This document shows, piece by piece, positions 1 to 7,726 of a stretch of 64,000 nucleotides of DNA. The position numbers and the translations under genes were made by a program. Source of the stretch: Anaerolineae bacterium (GTDB lineage: Bacteria; Chloroflexota; Anaerolineae; 4572-78; J111); the NCBI GenBank assembly GCA_023151115.1, contig JAKLJP010000004.1:186001-250000 (forward strand). Reading direction: 5' to 3'. Within the stretch, counting starts at the first letter, position 1, and every line of letters starts with the position of its first letter. The notes under the pieces are model-generated. The model was given only the letters and a program-made list of their open reading frames with translations, had not been told where the DNA came from and ran no database searches.

Positions 1-465
1 GATGCCGGCGCTGGTAGTTTGGGCGCTGCCGCTCTCGGTAGAAGGCAGGAGTAAATCAATCCCTTCGACCTGCCATAGACCATTATACTGGCCGACGTAA
101 ACGTTGATTTGGCGGTCGTCCGGCTGCAGCAGGGCTTGAACCTGATACGTCTTTTCCGTGGCCCAGTTTGCCGCCGTAATTTCAAAATCGGTCACAGCGG
201 GGTTCTGCAACCCGCTCAGGATGTTGCTGTTTTTGACATCATCCGTCAGGTAAAAGTTCATCGCGTTAGCCAGTTCAGGCCGGGTCAGGGTGGTCAAAAA
301 GCTTTTGGCGGCAGCCCGGGCCAGGTTGGTATTCAGATCATCCACAACTTTAGGCGTGTTTTCCTGGGCCTGCGCTCCCCCGGTCCCATTCAGGCTAACC
401 AGGGCGACCACCGCTATTAAAACGTAAAACGTAAAACGTAAAACGTAAGACGCAAGACGTGTCAT
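1..465 (-). CDS. exported protein of unknown function, 3' end outside the window
   Basis: The reading frame is open for all 155 codons from an ATG at 465 to the window edge, so only the N-terminal part is present. The start is preceded by AGGTAGG about 6 bases upstream. Residues 1-30 form a signal peptide (MTRLASYVLR, then a hydrophobic stretch, then a likely AQA cleavage site). The mature part (ENTPKVVDDLNTNLARAAAK...) contains a helical region and then strand-rich sequence ending near 'GQYNGLWQVEGIDLLLPS', the style of an NTF2-like or lipoprotein-type fold, but I do not recognise the family. Codons 2-16 are made from a tandem ACGTAAA-type repeat. It lies just downstream of the adaptor lipoprotein gene on the same strand (24 bp gap) and may be cotranscribed. 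Confidence 0.7.
   Translation of the reverse strand, partial: MTRLASYVLRFTFYVLIAVVALVSLNGTGGAQAQENTPKVVDDLNTNLARAAAKSFLTTLTRPELANAMNFYLTDDVKNSNILSGLQNPAVTDFEITAANWATEKTYQVQALLQPDDRQINVYVGQYNGLWQVEGIDLLLPSTESGSAQTTSAGI
419..462. repeat. ACGTAAA short tandem repeat inside a signal-peptide coding region
   Basis: About five copies of a 7-base unit, ACGTAAA shading into ACGCAAG, run from 419 to 462. On the minus strand they encode residues 2-16 of the exported protein. The same kind of repeat is found between genes elsewhere in the window. Confidence 0.85.
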
Positions 466-489
466 TTTACTTACCTACCTTTACCATTC

Positions 490-1836
490 CTACAGTTCCG
501 GCCCAATTTCGATGTCCACAAAGGTGGTCATGCCCCAGCGCAGTTTGGACGTGTCGCCGTCGGTGATGTCAATCAGAACGGTGTAGGTCACATCGCCGGC
601 TTTGGTTTCAGATTTGGGCGTGATGCGGACAACTTTGCCGGTAAACTCTTCGCCGGGCAGAGCGTCAACGCTGATGCTGACATTCGCTCCCGGGCGAACA
701 TTGACCACATCAATTTCGGTCAGGTCGTCGGTTTCAATTTGCCAGCGGGAGCTGTCGCCCAGAGAGATGGCGGGAACCCCGGCCTGGACAATTTCGCCCT
801 CTTCGATATTCAGGCTGCCAATCGTGCCGCTTAGTGGCGCAATCAATTCGGTTTTGGCCAGTTCCGCCTGGGCCGAGGTGACTCCCGTTTTGGCGCTCTC
901 AACCCCGGCTTCGGCAATCTTAACGCCGGCCTCGGCCACAGCAATGTCCTCATCCGTCGCACCGGCCTTTAACTCCTCCAGCGCAGCCTGGGCGCTGGCC
1001 ACATCGGCCTGGGTCTGGGCGATCTGTTCAGGAGTAGCGCCGGCTTGGGCTTCGGCCAGAGCCGCCTGAGCTTTGGCTACGCCGGCGCGGGCTACGGCAA
1101 TGGCTTCTTCCGTCGCGCCGTTAACTAATTTATTGTATTCGGCTTTGGCTGCTTCGTAGGCCAGAGTCGCTTTTTGCAGCGCTACGCCATACGGTTCGGC
1201 CACTTTGGGGTCGCCGTAAACAAACTTGTCGTAATCGGCCTGGGCCAGGCGAACTTCGGCTTCGGCTTGTAGCATCTTGGCCGAGGCAGCCTCGATATCT
1301 TCATCCCGGCTGCCGGCCAGAACTTCATTCAGGCTGGCCTGGGCGGCCCATACCTCAGCCTTGGCCACATTGATGGCTTCTTCAGTTGGCCCGGCAATTT
1401 GCTCGGCCAGAGCCGCCTGAGCTTTGGCCAGGGCTGCTTCTGCCTGGGCAATTTGTTCAGGGGTCGCCGGGGCCTGGGTCTTGGCCAAGTCAGCTTGGGC
1501 TTTGGCTAAATTGGCTTCAGCTTCAAACAAGGCTGCTTCGGCGGAAGCCAAATTGGCTTGATAGGTTGTCTGGTCGAGTTGGGCCAGCACGTCGCCTTTA
1601 GCTACGGTATCGCCTTCTTCAACCTTGATGTCGGCCACCCGCCCCCCGACCTCAAAAGAGAGCTCGGCGTCGGCTACCGGCACCACAAAGGCTTCCGCAG
1701 AAACAACCGCCGGGCCTTCGGCGGCTTGAGCTTCGGCGACCGGCTCAGCGGTGGGCGTTTCGCTGCCGCCACAAGCGGCAGTGATACCCACCATCAAAGT
1801 CAAAGCAAGAGTTGTGGCAATAAGTTTGAGATTCAT
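490..1836 (-). CDS. HlyD/MFP-family efflux adaptor lipoprotein
   Basis: Periplasmic adaptor (membrane fusion protein) of an RND, ABC (MacA-like) or MFS exporter, inferred to bridge an inner-membrane pump with the outside. I chose the ATG at 1836 because GGAG lies 7 bases upstream and it is followed by a lipoprotein signal ending in the lipobox ITAAC; a 15-residue upstream extension is possible but lacks an RBS. A biotinyl-lipoyl half (FEVGGRVADIKVEEGDTV) precedes a very long Ala/Gln-rich coiled-coil hairpin of about 230 residues built from units like 'AGATPEQIAQAEAALAKAQ'. The second lipoyl half (LSGTIGSLNIEEGEIV) and beta-barrel follow. The hairpin is longer than in most adaptors. The pump itself is not in the window; the partial gene at 1-465 lies downstream. 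A TetR gene is directly upstream and shares an operator motif. Confidence 0.85.
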   Translation of the reverse strand: MNLKLIATTLALTLMVGITAACGGSETPTAEPVAEAQAAEGPAVVSAEAFVVPVADAELSFEVGGRVADIKVEEGDTVAKGDVLAQLDQTTYQANLASAEAALFEAEANLAKAQADLAKTQAPATPEQIAQAEAALAKAQAALAEQIAGPTEEAINVAKAEVWAAQASLNEVLAGSRDEDIEAASAKMLQAEAEVRLAQADYDKFVYGDPKVAEPYGVALQKATLAYEAAKAEYNKLVNGATEEAIAVARAGVAKAQAALAEAQAGATPEQIAQTQADVASAQAALEELKAGATDEDIAVAEAGVKIAEAGVESAKTGVTSAQAELAKTELIAPLSGTIGSLNIEEGEIVQAGVPAISLGDSSRWQIETDDLTEIDVVNVRPGANVSISVDALPGEEFTGKVVRITPKSETKAGDVTYTVLIDITDGDTSKLRWGMTTFVDIEIGPEL

Positions 1837-1890
1837 GAGTTGCTCCTTCACAGTTTGCATGCATCGGCTAAATGTTACCATGCTTGTTCT

Positions 1891-1909
1891 AATAATTTCC
1901 GTACTGTTT
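1891..1909 (-). promoter_or_regulatory. putative TetR operator upstream of the adaptor gene
   Basis: The 14 bases AATAATTTCCGTAC here recur in inverted orientation at 2586-2599 upstream of the tetR gene. Repetition of an identical 14-mer only in front of the two neighbouring genes is what an operator for this TetR would look like. Binding is inferred. Confidence 0.55.
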
Positions 1910-1919
1910 CCCGGTGACT

Positions 1920-2555
1920 CTACGAGTTATCCGGTAAAAAGTTTTTATTTCTCAACCCCTCGCCAAAGACACGCAGGGCGCGGCGATACAGCTGGGTAGG
2001 GTTTTCCTGTTGAAATTTTGTTAAATGGCTTTGCTCTAGCACCGCCAAACCGTGGACCAACGCCCACAGACTAAAAGCCATATCTTCCAGGTCAAAATCT
2101 TCGCTGACGCTAAACTCGCCGGTTTCGATGACCGCCTGCACCGCCTGTAGTAACAGATGGTAAGGCGAGTCGCCGTTCAACGCTTCCTCGGCCAGGTGGG
2201 ATTGTTCGTGGCTGAGTGAGGCAAAGATTAAGCGGAAATGTTCGGGATGCTCGCGGGCAAAATCCAGGTAAGCTAAACCCATTTCCAGCAGCCGCTCAGC
2301 CGGCGGCAAATTGGCCGGAGCACGGTTGAGATAATTGCTCAACAGCCCCAACCCTTCGACGCACACGGCGGTGATGATTTCTTCTTTGCTGTTAAAGTAT
2401 TCATACAATCCGGATGGGCTGTAATCAATCCGGCGGGCCAGCTCGCGTAGAGATAGTCCATTCAGGCCCTTTTCGGCAATAATTTCTCTGGCCGCTTGCA
2501 GGATAGTTTCTTTAGTTTTGTAATAGCGCCGCTGGCGGGGTGAAAGCTCTGACAT
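1920..2555 (-). CDS. TetR-family transcriptional regulator
   Basis: 211 residues. The N-terminal helix-turn-helix of TetR repressors is clear at residues 12-60 (TKETILQAAREIIAEKGLNG, then LSLRELARRIDYSPSGLYEYF, then NSKEEI). The C-terminal ligand-binding half resembles the TetR_C/WHG type (the segment around 'FAREHPEHFRLIFASLS'). It sits immediately upstream of the adaptor lipoprotein gene on the same strand, 83 bp apart, and both genes carry the same AATAATTTCCGTAC motif upstream. The likely job is drug- or lipid-responsive repression of the efflux genes and of itself. The ligand cannot be told from sequence. Confidence 0.9.
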   Translation of the reverse strand: MSELSPRQRRYYKTKETILQAAREIIAEKGLNGLSLRELARRIDYSPSGLYEYFNSKEEIITAVCVEGLGLLSNYLNRAPANLPPAERLLEMGLAYLDFAREHPEHFRLIFASLSHEQSHLAEEALNGDSPYHLLLQAVQAVIETGEFSVSEDFDLEDMAFSLWALVHGLAVLEQSHLTKFQQENPTQLYRRALRVFGEGLRNKNFLPDNS

Positions 2556-2578
2556 CTTCTGAATAATGTATAAAAACT

Positions 2579-2599
2579 GAACAATGTACGGAAATTATT
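2579..2599 (+). promoter_or_regulatory. putative TetR operator upstream of tetR
   Basis: GAACAATGTACGGAAATTATT lies 24 bp upstream of the tetR start. Its 3' 14 bases are the reverse complement of the motif at 1891-1904. A weaker relative, TTGAACAGTGTTCGGTAGT, occurs at 2817-2835. Confidence 0.55.
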
Positions 2600-2892
2600 G
2601 TATCAAACGAGGGATTGTTTGTCAATCGGTTTTTTGTTAAGAATTTGTAAAATGTTCCAAACTCTTACACTGCTCGTTTACCGCACATATTGCTATTTTT
2701 TGAACCTATGCTTGAATTATAACCGCGAGTGGGGTGTAGCGTCATCCATCAAAAGTTGTATTGTCGAGGCGACGAAAGTTGGATTTCCGCGGCGTTATGG
2801 AAGGAGTATAGCAAAATTGAACAGTGTTCGGTAGTGCTGCCAGTCACCTGCTCAGGTGCGGGAAGTCATACGTTTGAAGTGACGGGGGTCAC
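2600..2892. other. intergenic region without a convincing gene
   Basis: This AT-richer stretch has a 78-codon open frame (2598-2834) with no RBS, no domain and atypical codon use, which I do not accept as a gene. The only structure seen is the weak operator-like TTGAACAGTGTTCGGTAGT at 2817-2835. Confidence 0.5.
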
Positions 2893-2923
2893 AGGAGTGC
2901 AAAAACTTAGCTTTTGCACTCCT
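2893..2923 (-). terminator. hairpin downstream of the PatB-like gene
   Basis: AGGAGTGCAAAA pairs with TTTTGCACTCCT around a short loop, giving a 12-bp stem 14 bases past the stop of the PatB-like gene. There is no strong T run, so it may be a terminator or simply a repeat hairpin. Confidence 0.5.
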
Positions 2924-2936
2924 CAAAGTTAGCTTC

Positions 2937-4097
2937 TCAACCGGCCAACGCCGCCTGCATGCGCTCCAAAGCCTGGGTGAGGATAGAGCGGGGACAGCCA
3001 AAATTGAGCCGGACAAAACCTTCGCCACCCGGTCCAAAGTGAGCGCCGTCGTTGAGGGCGACGCGGGCCTGCTTCAAAAAGAATTGGAAAGGGTTGCCCT
3101 CAATCCCTGCCTCCCGGCAGTCGAACCAGGCTAGATAGGTGGCTTCGGGAACGGTCGTCGCCAGGCCGGGCAGATATTCCTGAACGTAGTTGACCACAAA
3201 ATCGCGGTTGGCCGTGAGATAAGTGCGCAGCTGGTCCAGCCACTCGCCGCCATCGCGATAGGCAGCCAGGGCGGCGGTTAAGCCCATGACATTCACGGCC
3301 AGGGCCATACCGGCGGAGACCATGTTCAGGCGGCGGCGCAGGTCGGGATTAGAGACAATGGCAAAACTGCATTTCAGCCCGGCCAGGTTAAAGGTTTTGC
3401 TGGGAGCCATCAGGGTGATGGTGCGGTCGGCAATTTCCGGGGCCAGGCTGGCCAGGGGCGTATGCTGGGTGCTGCCCAGCAATAGGTCGCAATGAATCTC
3501 ATCGGAGCAGATAACCAGGTTGTGGCGGAGACAGATTTCGGCCATGCGGGTCAATTCGGCGGGGGTGTAGCAGTAGCCAACGGGATTGTGCGGATTGCAC
3601 AGGAGAAATAGGCGGGTTCGGGGGGTGATTGCTGCCTCAAAGGCATCATAATCCAGCTCATAAACCAGCCGCCGGCCCTCGCGGCGGGCGACCAGTTCGG
3701 TTCCATCCAGGATGCGCCCGTGGTTCAAAGGCGCTTTGAGAAAGGGAGGGTAAACCGGTGTCTGGACCAGCACGCCCGTCCCCGGCGAGCCGATAGCCCG
3801 GCTGACCACGTTGAGGCCGGTCACCAGGCCAGGCAGAAAGACAATCTGCTCCGGGCTGACGGTCCACTGATAGAGCCGCTGCATCCGTTCGCAAATAACA
3901 TCTAATAGTTTTGGCGAAGGCCGGCTGTAACCAAAAATGCCGTGCGCCACCCGCTCGTGCAGCGCCCGAATCACCGGCTCTGGCACGGCAAAATCCATAT
4001 CGGCCACCCACAAAGGCAGCACCTCGTCGCCGTAGTCGTTCCATTTGTAGCTCTCGCCGCCCCGGCGCTCGATGTATTGGTCGAAATTGTAATTCAT
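2937..4097 (-). CDS. patB: PatB/MalY-type PLP-dependent C-S lyase (cystathionine beta-lyase family)
   Basis: 386 residues, full length for the family. The N-terminus (WNDYGDEVLPLWVADMDF) is the typical PatB/MalY signature. Fold-type I aminotransferase motifs follow: LLCNPHNPVGYCYT, then CSDEIHCDLL, then the PLP-binding lysine in APSKTFNLAGLK near residue 233, and the C-terminal arginine in FVRLNFGCPRS. The family cleaves the C-S bond of cystathionine or cysteine conjugates, releasing a thiol, ammonia and a keto acid; some members regulate other genes (MalY). The start at 4097 has AGGAG 8 bases upstream. It is separated from its neighbours by long intergenic stretches and is probably monocistronic. 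Confidence 0.9.
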   Translation of the reverse strand: MNYNFDQYIERRGGESYKWNDYGDEVLPLWVADMDFAVPEPVIRALHERVAHGIFGYSRPSPKLLDVICERMQRLYQWTVSPEQIVFLPGLVTGLNVVSRAIGSPGTGVLVQTPVYPPFLKAPLNHGRILDGTELVARREGRRLVYELDYDAFEAAITPRTRLFLLCNPHNPVGYCYTPAELTRMAEICLRHNLVICSDEIHCDLLLGSTQHTPLASLAPEIADRTITLMAPSKTFNLAGLKCSFAIVSNPDLRRRLNMVSAGMALAVNVMGLTAALAAYRDGGEWLDQLRTYLTANRDFVVNYVQEYLPGLATTVPEATYLAWFDCREAGIEGNPFQFFLKQARVALNDGAHFGPGGEGFVRLNFGCPRSILTQALERMQAALAG

Positions 4098-4171
4098 GAA
4101 TATTGACTCCTGAGAGATGGGTAGACGGTAGACGGGGATACATTGTAATTGTCAAAGAATAAGCTCCCTTA

Positions 4172-4213
4172 GTTCCTACGAGTTCCCTTAGTTCCCTGGG
4201 AACTCGTAGGAAC
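4172..4213. repeat. perfect 16-bp hairpin made of AGTTCC-type repeats
   Basis: GTTCCTACGAGTTCCC at 4172-4187 is perfectly complementary to 4198-4213 around a 10-base loop. The unit (G)AGTTCC recurs in the nuoB-nuoCD gap at 43708-43781. The surrounding 4098-4552 gap holds no gene that I can support. Confidence 0.85.
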
Positions 4214-4373
4214 GCAAAACGGGAAGTTAATTTTGATACCTGCTACTTGCTACCTGTCAATGGGCCTTATAATAGCAGAGCCAGCCATGGCGAGCAAGTG
4301 TTTTGCCGTTGGCGATTCGTTCCCCATCAGAAATTGCGGTAAGATATAGGCTGGTGACTCGGTTTCCCTTTTC

Positions 4374-4465
4374 ATCACGAATGGCACGAATAAACGGATT
4401 TCACTAATATTTTTCTGAATTTTATAAATAATTTGTGTCATTCGTCCAGTTGTGTTATTCGTGAT
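4374..4465. repeat. ATTCGTG-type dispersed inverted repeat
   Basis: ATCACGAAT at 4374 pairs with ATTCGTGAT at 4457-4465, with further ATTCGT/ACGAAT copies between. Resembles the element at 46190-46252 between nuoE and nuoF. Confidence 0.6.
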
Positions 4466-4552
4466 TAAGAAGTGTCTGGTAGTAAAAGATTCAGTTCAAA
4501 TATAACATCGCTCTAAATCGGACTTACTGGTTATTATTTTCAGGAGGGTTGA

Positions 4553-6253
4553 ATGTTCGAGACGTTACCTCAAGCTGCAACCGCGATGAGCCAGTGGACC
4601 TGGCCGCAAATCGAGCCGTATTTCCGTGACCTGAACGCCCGACTGCTCGACCCGGCCACCGTAACCGCCTTTCTGGCGGATTGGACCCGCTTGAGTGAGC
4701 GCCTGGATGAAATCCATCAACGCCTCTTTATTGCCACTACCCTCAATACCGCCGACCACGAAGCCGAGCAGCAGTTTAACACCTTTCTAGATGAAGTTTA
4801 TCCGGCGGTGCAAGAGGCCGAGCAGCAGCTTAAGGAAAAGCTGCTGGCCAGCGGGTTAGAACCGGCCGGGTTTGAGCTGCCCTTGCGGCGCATGCGGGCT
4901 GAGGCGGCCCTGTTTCGCCCGGAAAATCTGCCGCTTTTGACCGAAGAACAAAAGCTGGCCACGCAGTACGATAAAATTATCGGCGCGCAGACGGTGGAAT
5001 GGGCCGGCGAGGAATTGACCCTGGCCCAATTGCAGCCGGTTTATCAAAACCCGGATCGAACTGTGCGCGAGCGGGCCTGGCGGCTGGCCGCCCAGCGCCG
5101 GCTGGCCGACCGCCCGGCGATTAATGAATTATGGCAAAAGTTTCTAAAATTACGCCAGCAAATGGCCGCCAATGCGGGCTTGAGTGATTTTCGGACCTTT
5201 CGCTGGCAAATGCTGCACCGTTTCGACTATAGCCCGGCGGACTGTTTTCAATTTCACCAGGCCATCGAGGCCGAAGTGGTTCCCGTTGCCAGCCGCATCT
5301 ACGAAAAGCGCCGCCAGCGCTTGGGGATTGACGCCCTGCGCCCCTGGGATTTGGAGGTTGACCCGCTGGGCCGGCCGCCTTTGCGCCCGTATCGGGCCGC
5401 CGCCGACCTGGCGGTGAAGGGCGCGGCGCTTTTTCAGCAGCTTGATCCGCACCTGGGGGCTTATTTTGAAACCATGCGCGGCGAGAACCTGCTCGACCTG
5501 GAAAATCGCAAAAACAAAGCACCCGGCGGCTACTGCGACGCGCTGGCGGCGGTCAAACGCCCCTTTATTTTTATGAACGCCGTCGGCCTGCACGACGATG
5601 TCCAAACCCTGCTGCACGAAGCCGGGCACGCCTTCCACGTTTTTGAAAGCAGCGCCCTGCCCTATTATCAACAGCTTCAGGTAGGCGAGGAATTTGGCGA
5701 GGTAGCCTCCATGGCCATGGAATATCTGGGTGGGCCTTATCTGGCCGCGCCCGGTAGCTTTTACACTCAAGCGGAGGCCGCCCGCGCCCGCATCGAACAC
5801 CTGGAGGGGGCGATTTTGTTCTGGCCGTATATGGCGGTGGTGGATGCTTTTCAGCATTGGGTCTATGAAAACCCGGCGCTCAGCGCCGACCCGGCCCGCT
5901 GCGATGCTTACTGGGCGGCTTTGTGGCAGCGTTTTATGCCCGGCGTGGATTGGAGCGGCCTGGAAGAGGAAATGATGACCGGCTGGCAGCGCAAGCCGCA
6001 CATCCACCAGAGTCCATTTTATTATGTGGAATACGGCCTGGCCCAGTTGGGCGCAGTGCAGGTCTGGCGCAACTCGCTGGCCGACCCGGCCGGGGCAGTG
6101 GACAGCTATCGCCGGGCGTTGGCTCTGGGCGGCGCCGCTTCGCTGCCCCAACTTTACGCCACCGCCGGGGCCAAATTTGCCTTCGATGGGCCGACCCTGC
6201 GGGCAGCGGTTGAGCTGATGGTGGAGACGATTGAGCGGTTGGAAGGGGAGTGA
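4553..6253 (+). CDS. M3-family oligoendopeptidase (PepF-like)
   Basis: 566 residues, typical length for M3 oligoendopeptidases. The zinc site HEAGHAFH is near residues 354-361, with the third ligand Glu about 25 residues later in EFGEVASMAMEYL. Substrate-pocket sequences of the family (FYYVEYGLAQLGAVQVW) are near the C-terminus. It is predicted to be a cytoplasmic enzyme that degrades short peptides. No signal peptide or membrane segment is present. The start has AGGAGGG 5 bases upstream. It stands alone between a repeat-rich gap and the convergent mazEF pair. Confidence 0.93.
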   Translation: MFETLPQAATAMSQWTWPQIEPYFRDLNARLLDPATVTAFLADWTRLSERLDEIHQRLFIATTLNTADHEAEQQFNTFLDEVYPAVQEAEQQLKEKLLASGLEPAGFELPLRRMRAEAALFRPENLPLLTEEQKLATQYDKIIGAQTVEWAGEELTLAQLQPVYQNPDRTVRERAWRLAAQRRLADRPAINELWQKFLKLRQQMAANAGLSDFRTFRWQMLHRFDYSPADCFQFHQAIEAEVVPVASRIYEKRRQRLGIDALRPWDLEVDPLGRPPLRPYRAAADLAVKGAALFQQLDPHLGAYFETMRGENLLDLENRKNKAPGGYCDALAAVKRPFIFMNAVGLHDDVQTLLHEAGHAFHVFESSALPYYQQLQVGEEFGEVASMAMEYLGGPYLAAPGSFYTQAEAARARIEHLEGAILFWPYMAVVDAFQHWVYENPALSADPARCDAYWAALWQRFMPGVDWSGLEEEMMTGWQRKPHIHQSPFYYVEYGLAQLGAVQVWRNSLADPAGAVDSYRRALALGGAASLPQLYATAGAKFAFDGPTLRAAVELMVETIERLEGE

Positions 6254-6322
6254 GAGGCGACGTGTTGCGTGTTGCGTCTTGCGTGGGGTAAAATCGGGGG
6301 AACAGAGGCCTGGCTTATTCCT

Positions 6323-6646
6323 TCACTCGGCAAACATTTCTGCTAAAGTCGCCAGCACCTGTTTCTGTGTCCCCTGCTCTAGCTCGCCCAACCACTTCGC
6401 TAATCGTTTCTTGTCCACCGTTCTGAGCTGATCCAAGACGACCTGCCCCTTTTTACCCTCAAACTCACAGCTAACTCGGGTGGGGTAGGCGTTACCTTTG
6501 GTCGTCATTGGGGCCACAATCACCGTAGCAATGTGCCGATTCATTTCATCGGGTGAAACGATGACACAAGGACGAGTTTTCTTGATTTCACTGCCAACGG
6601 TTAGATCAAGATTGACCAAATAGATCTCAAAGCGTTTGACTACCAT
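6323..6646 (-). CDS. mazF: MazF/PemK-family toxin (endoribonuclease)
   Basis: 107 residues from the ATG at 6646, which overlaps the stop of the antitoxin gene and follows GGGAGTGG. Family signatures are RFEIYLVNLD, then TRPCVIVSPDEMNRH, then VIVAPMTT, then GQVVLDQLRTVDKKRL. MazF proteins cut single-stranded mRNA at short sequences and are blocked by the partner antitoxin. A two-codon longer GTG start is possible. The pair is a two-gene operon read leftwards, convergent with the oligoendopeptidase gene. Confidence 0.93.
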   Translation of the reverse strand: MVVKRFEIYLVNLDLTVGSEIKKTRPCVIVSPDEMNRHIATVIVAPMTTKGNAYPTRVSCEFEGKKGQVVLDQLRTVDKKRLAKWLGELEQGTQKQVLATLAEMFAE

Positions 6647-6906
6647 TCCCACTCCCGCTCGTCCCAGTCGGTTAGGCTCGCGGTTTCATCAAGCAACTGG
6701 TCATCACCTGCTTGAGCCATTTTTTGGAAATGTTCTTCCCAATTTTGTCTGGGAGTGTGGGGCAAGCGGACAATCAATTGGTCAGGCTGGATTTCCAACT
6801 CAACTTCTTCGACAAACCCCAGTTGTTCCAGAACAGGTTTAGGGATACGAATACCCTGAGAATTGCCGATTTTTACAATACGCGTTTTGACGGTTGAATG
6901 TACCAT
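6640..6906 (-). CDS. mazE: MazE-like antitoxin, AbrB/SpoVT DNA-binding fold
   Basis: 88 residues. The swapped-hairpin AbrB domain is residues 1-48 (TRIVKIGNSQGIRIPKPVLE, then VELEIQPDQLIVR). The acidic, Trp-rich tail (ETASLTDWDEREWEW) is the usual toxin-wrapping segment. I chose the ATG at 6906 because AGGTGG lies 4 bases upstream. Overlap of its stop with the mazF start implies translational coupling. Its promoter carries a TTGTAATTACAA palindrome, a likely autoregulatory operator. Confidence 0.9.
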   Translation of the reverse strand: MVHSTVKTRIVKIGNSQGIRIPKPVLEQLGFVEEVELEIQPDQLIVRLPHTPRQNWEEHFQKMAQAGDDQLLDETASLTDWDEREWEW

Positions 6907-6929
6907 GACCCACCTCACTTTGTAACTAT

Positions 6930-6958
6930 ATTGTAATTACAAGATGGGGTTAAGTCAA
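6930..6958 (-). promoter_or_regulatory. mazEF promoter with palindromic operator
   Basis: On the minus strand TTGACT (6958-6953), a 17-base spacer and TACAAT (6935-6930) make a good sigma-70 type promoter. The palindrome TTGTAATTACAA at 6931-6942 overlaps the -10 box, as expected for autorepression by a MazE-MazF complex. Confidence 0.7.
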
Positions 6959-7029
6959 AAAGCTTGACAGGTCTGGTTTAAATAGCTCCCTCAAATAGTT
7001 AGCAGTGCGCGTTTGGTTTATCAACGAGC

Positions 7030-7120
7030 GCCCAACGCCCGTGTTGACCGGGCGCGAACGACGCCGAAGGTAACGATGCGATTTCCGCTTCGCGCGCTCC
7101 GGTCGAACACGTTGTTAGGC
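7030..7120 (-). repeat. attC recombination site (59-base element)
   Basis: On the minus strand the site begins with GCCTAAC (R'', 7120-7114) and ends with GTTGGGC (R', 7036-7030), which match RYYYAAC and GTTRRRY. Inside, GTGTTCGACCGG (7110-7099) pairs with CCGGTCAACAC (7051-7041), leaving one unpaired base in the left arm. That extrahelical base is the hallmark by which integrases choose the strand. The length of 91 bp is in the normal range. Confidence 0.88.
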
Positions 7121-7138
7121 CTCATAGTCACAGGACAC

Positions 7139-7726
7139 TCATACGATCAAGTTGTCATTGTACCAAGTCTCGTCGAAGCGAAGCAGCGCGGGCTCGGGTT
7201 TGAGTTGAAGCGTTGTTTCCTTTGGGGTAAGCACCACGTTTGGTGGAGTCGCGAGTTGCCTCGAGTAAAAATGCAGAGTGAGAATGAGTAGGGCACCAAG
7301 CGCGTTCAATGCATTCTTCAACGTTGCTTCTTGAAAGTGTGTATCGCGTTGATGTTTGACATTGTTGTAGCTCCGCCACCACCCAGGGTTGTTTGCCCCT
7401 GCCCATTTGGACCAGGGCGTGAAGCGAAGACCGAATCGGGGAACGAACACCTTAGTTCGTGGTAGACCGGGAATGGCTGGCAATAGTGTTGCCTTGTAGT
7501 CATTAATGTTGTTACATCGTGCCCCCGGAGCAATTTGCTCACAGAGCAGTTTTGCAACAACATCTACCTCCGATGTCGCTGCGAAGAGAAGGTGGGCCAA
7601 CTCAATCGAGAAGGTCTTGAAGTTGGGCTTCGTGAATTCGACGTACCGGGCCACAATCTCCAAGTCGCGTTCAAGCGCAAGAAAATAGTTCCAGTGAATT
7701 TTGCTCTGCGTTACAGCGATTGTCAT
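7139..7726 (-). CDS. integron cassette protein of unknown function
   Basis: 195 residues, no signal peptide and no clear membrane segment apart from a hydrophobic helix near residues 145-155 (ALGALLILTLHF). A conserved-looking core, GWWRSYNNVKHQRDTHF at about 118-134, is followed by a helix with Asn/Ala spacing (ATLKNALNALGALLIL). The W-x-x-YN-x-VKH-x-R pattern recalls small helical proteins of defence or toxin type (HEPN-like), but this is only an impression; I do not recognise the family. The ATG at 7726 is preceded by GAGGAC. It is the only gene of the cassette. Confidence 0.8.
   Translation of the reverse strand: MTIAVTQSKIHWNYFLALERDLEIVARYVEFTKPNFKTFSIELAHLLFAATSEVDVVAKLLCEQIAPGARCNNINDYKATLLPAIPGLPRTKVFVPRFGLRFTPWSKWAGANNPGWWRSYNNVKHQRDTHFQEATLKNALNALGALLILTLHFYSRQLATPPNVVLTPKETTLQLKPEPALLRFDETWYNDNLIV

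Noticed and set aside
2598..2834. 78-codon plus-strand frame
   Set aside because: No RBS, codon use unlike neighbours, lies over a putative operator region.
4250..4441. 63-codon minus-strand frame
   Set aside because: Made mostly of dispersed ATTCGTG repeat sequence; no RBS.
5150..6151. 333-codon minus-strand frame
   Set aside because: It is the shadow of the M3 oligoendopeptidase gene; no domain or RBS, and the plus-strand gene has all catalytic motifs.
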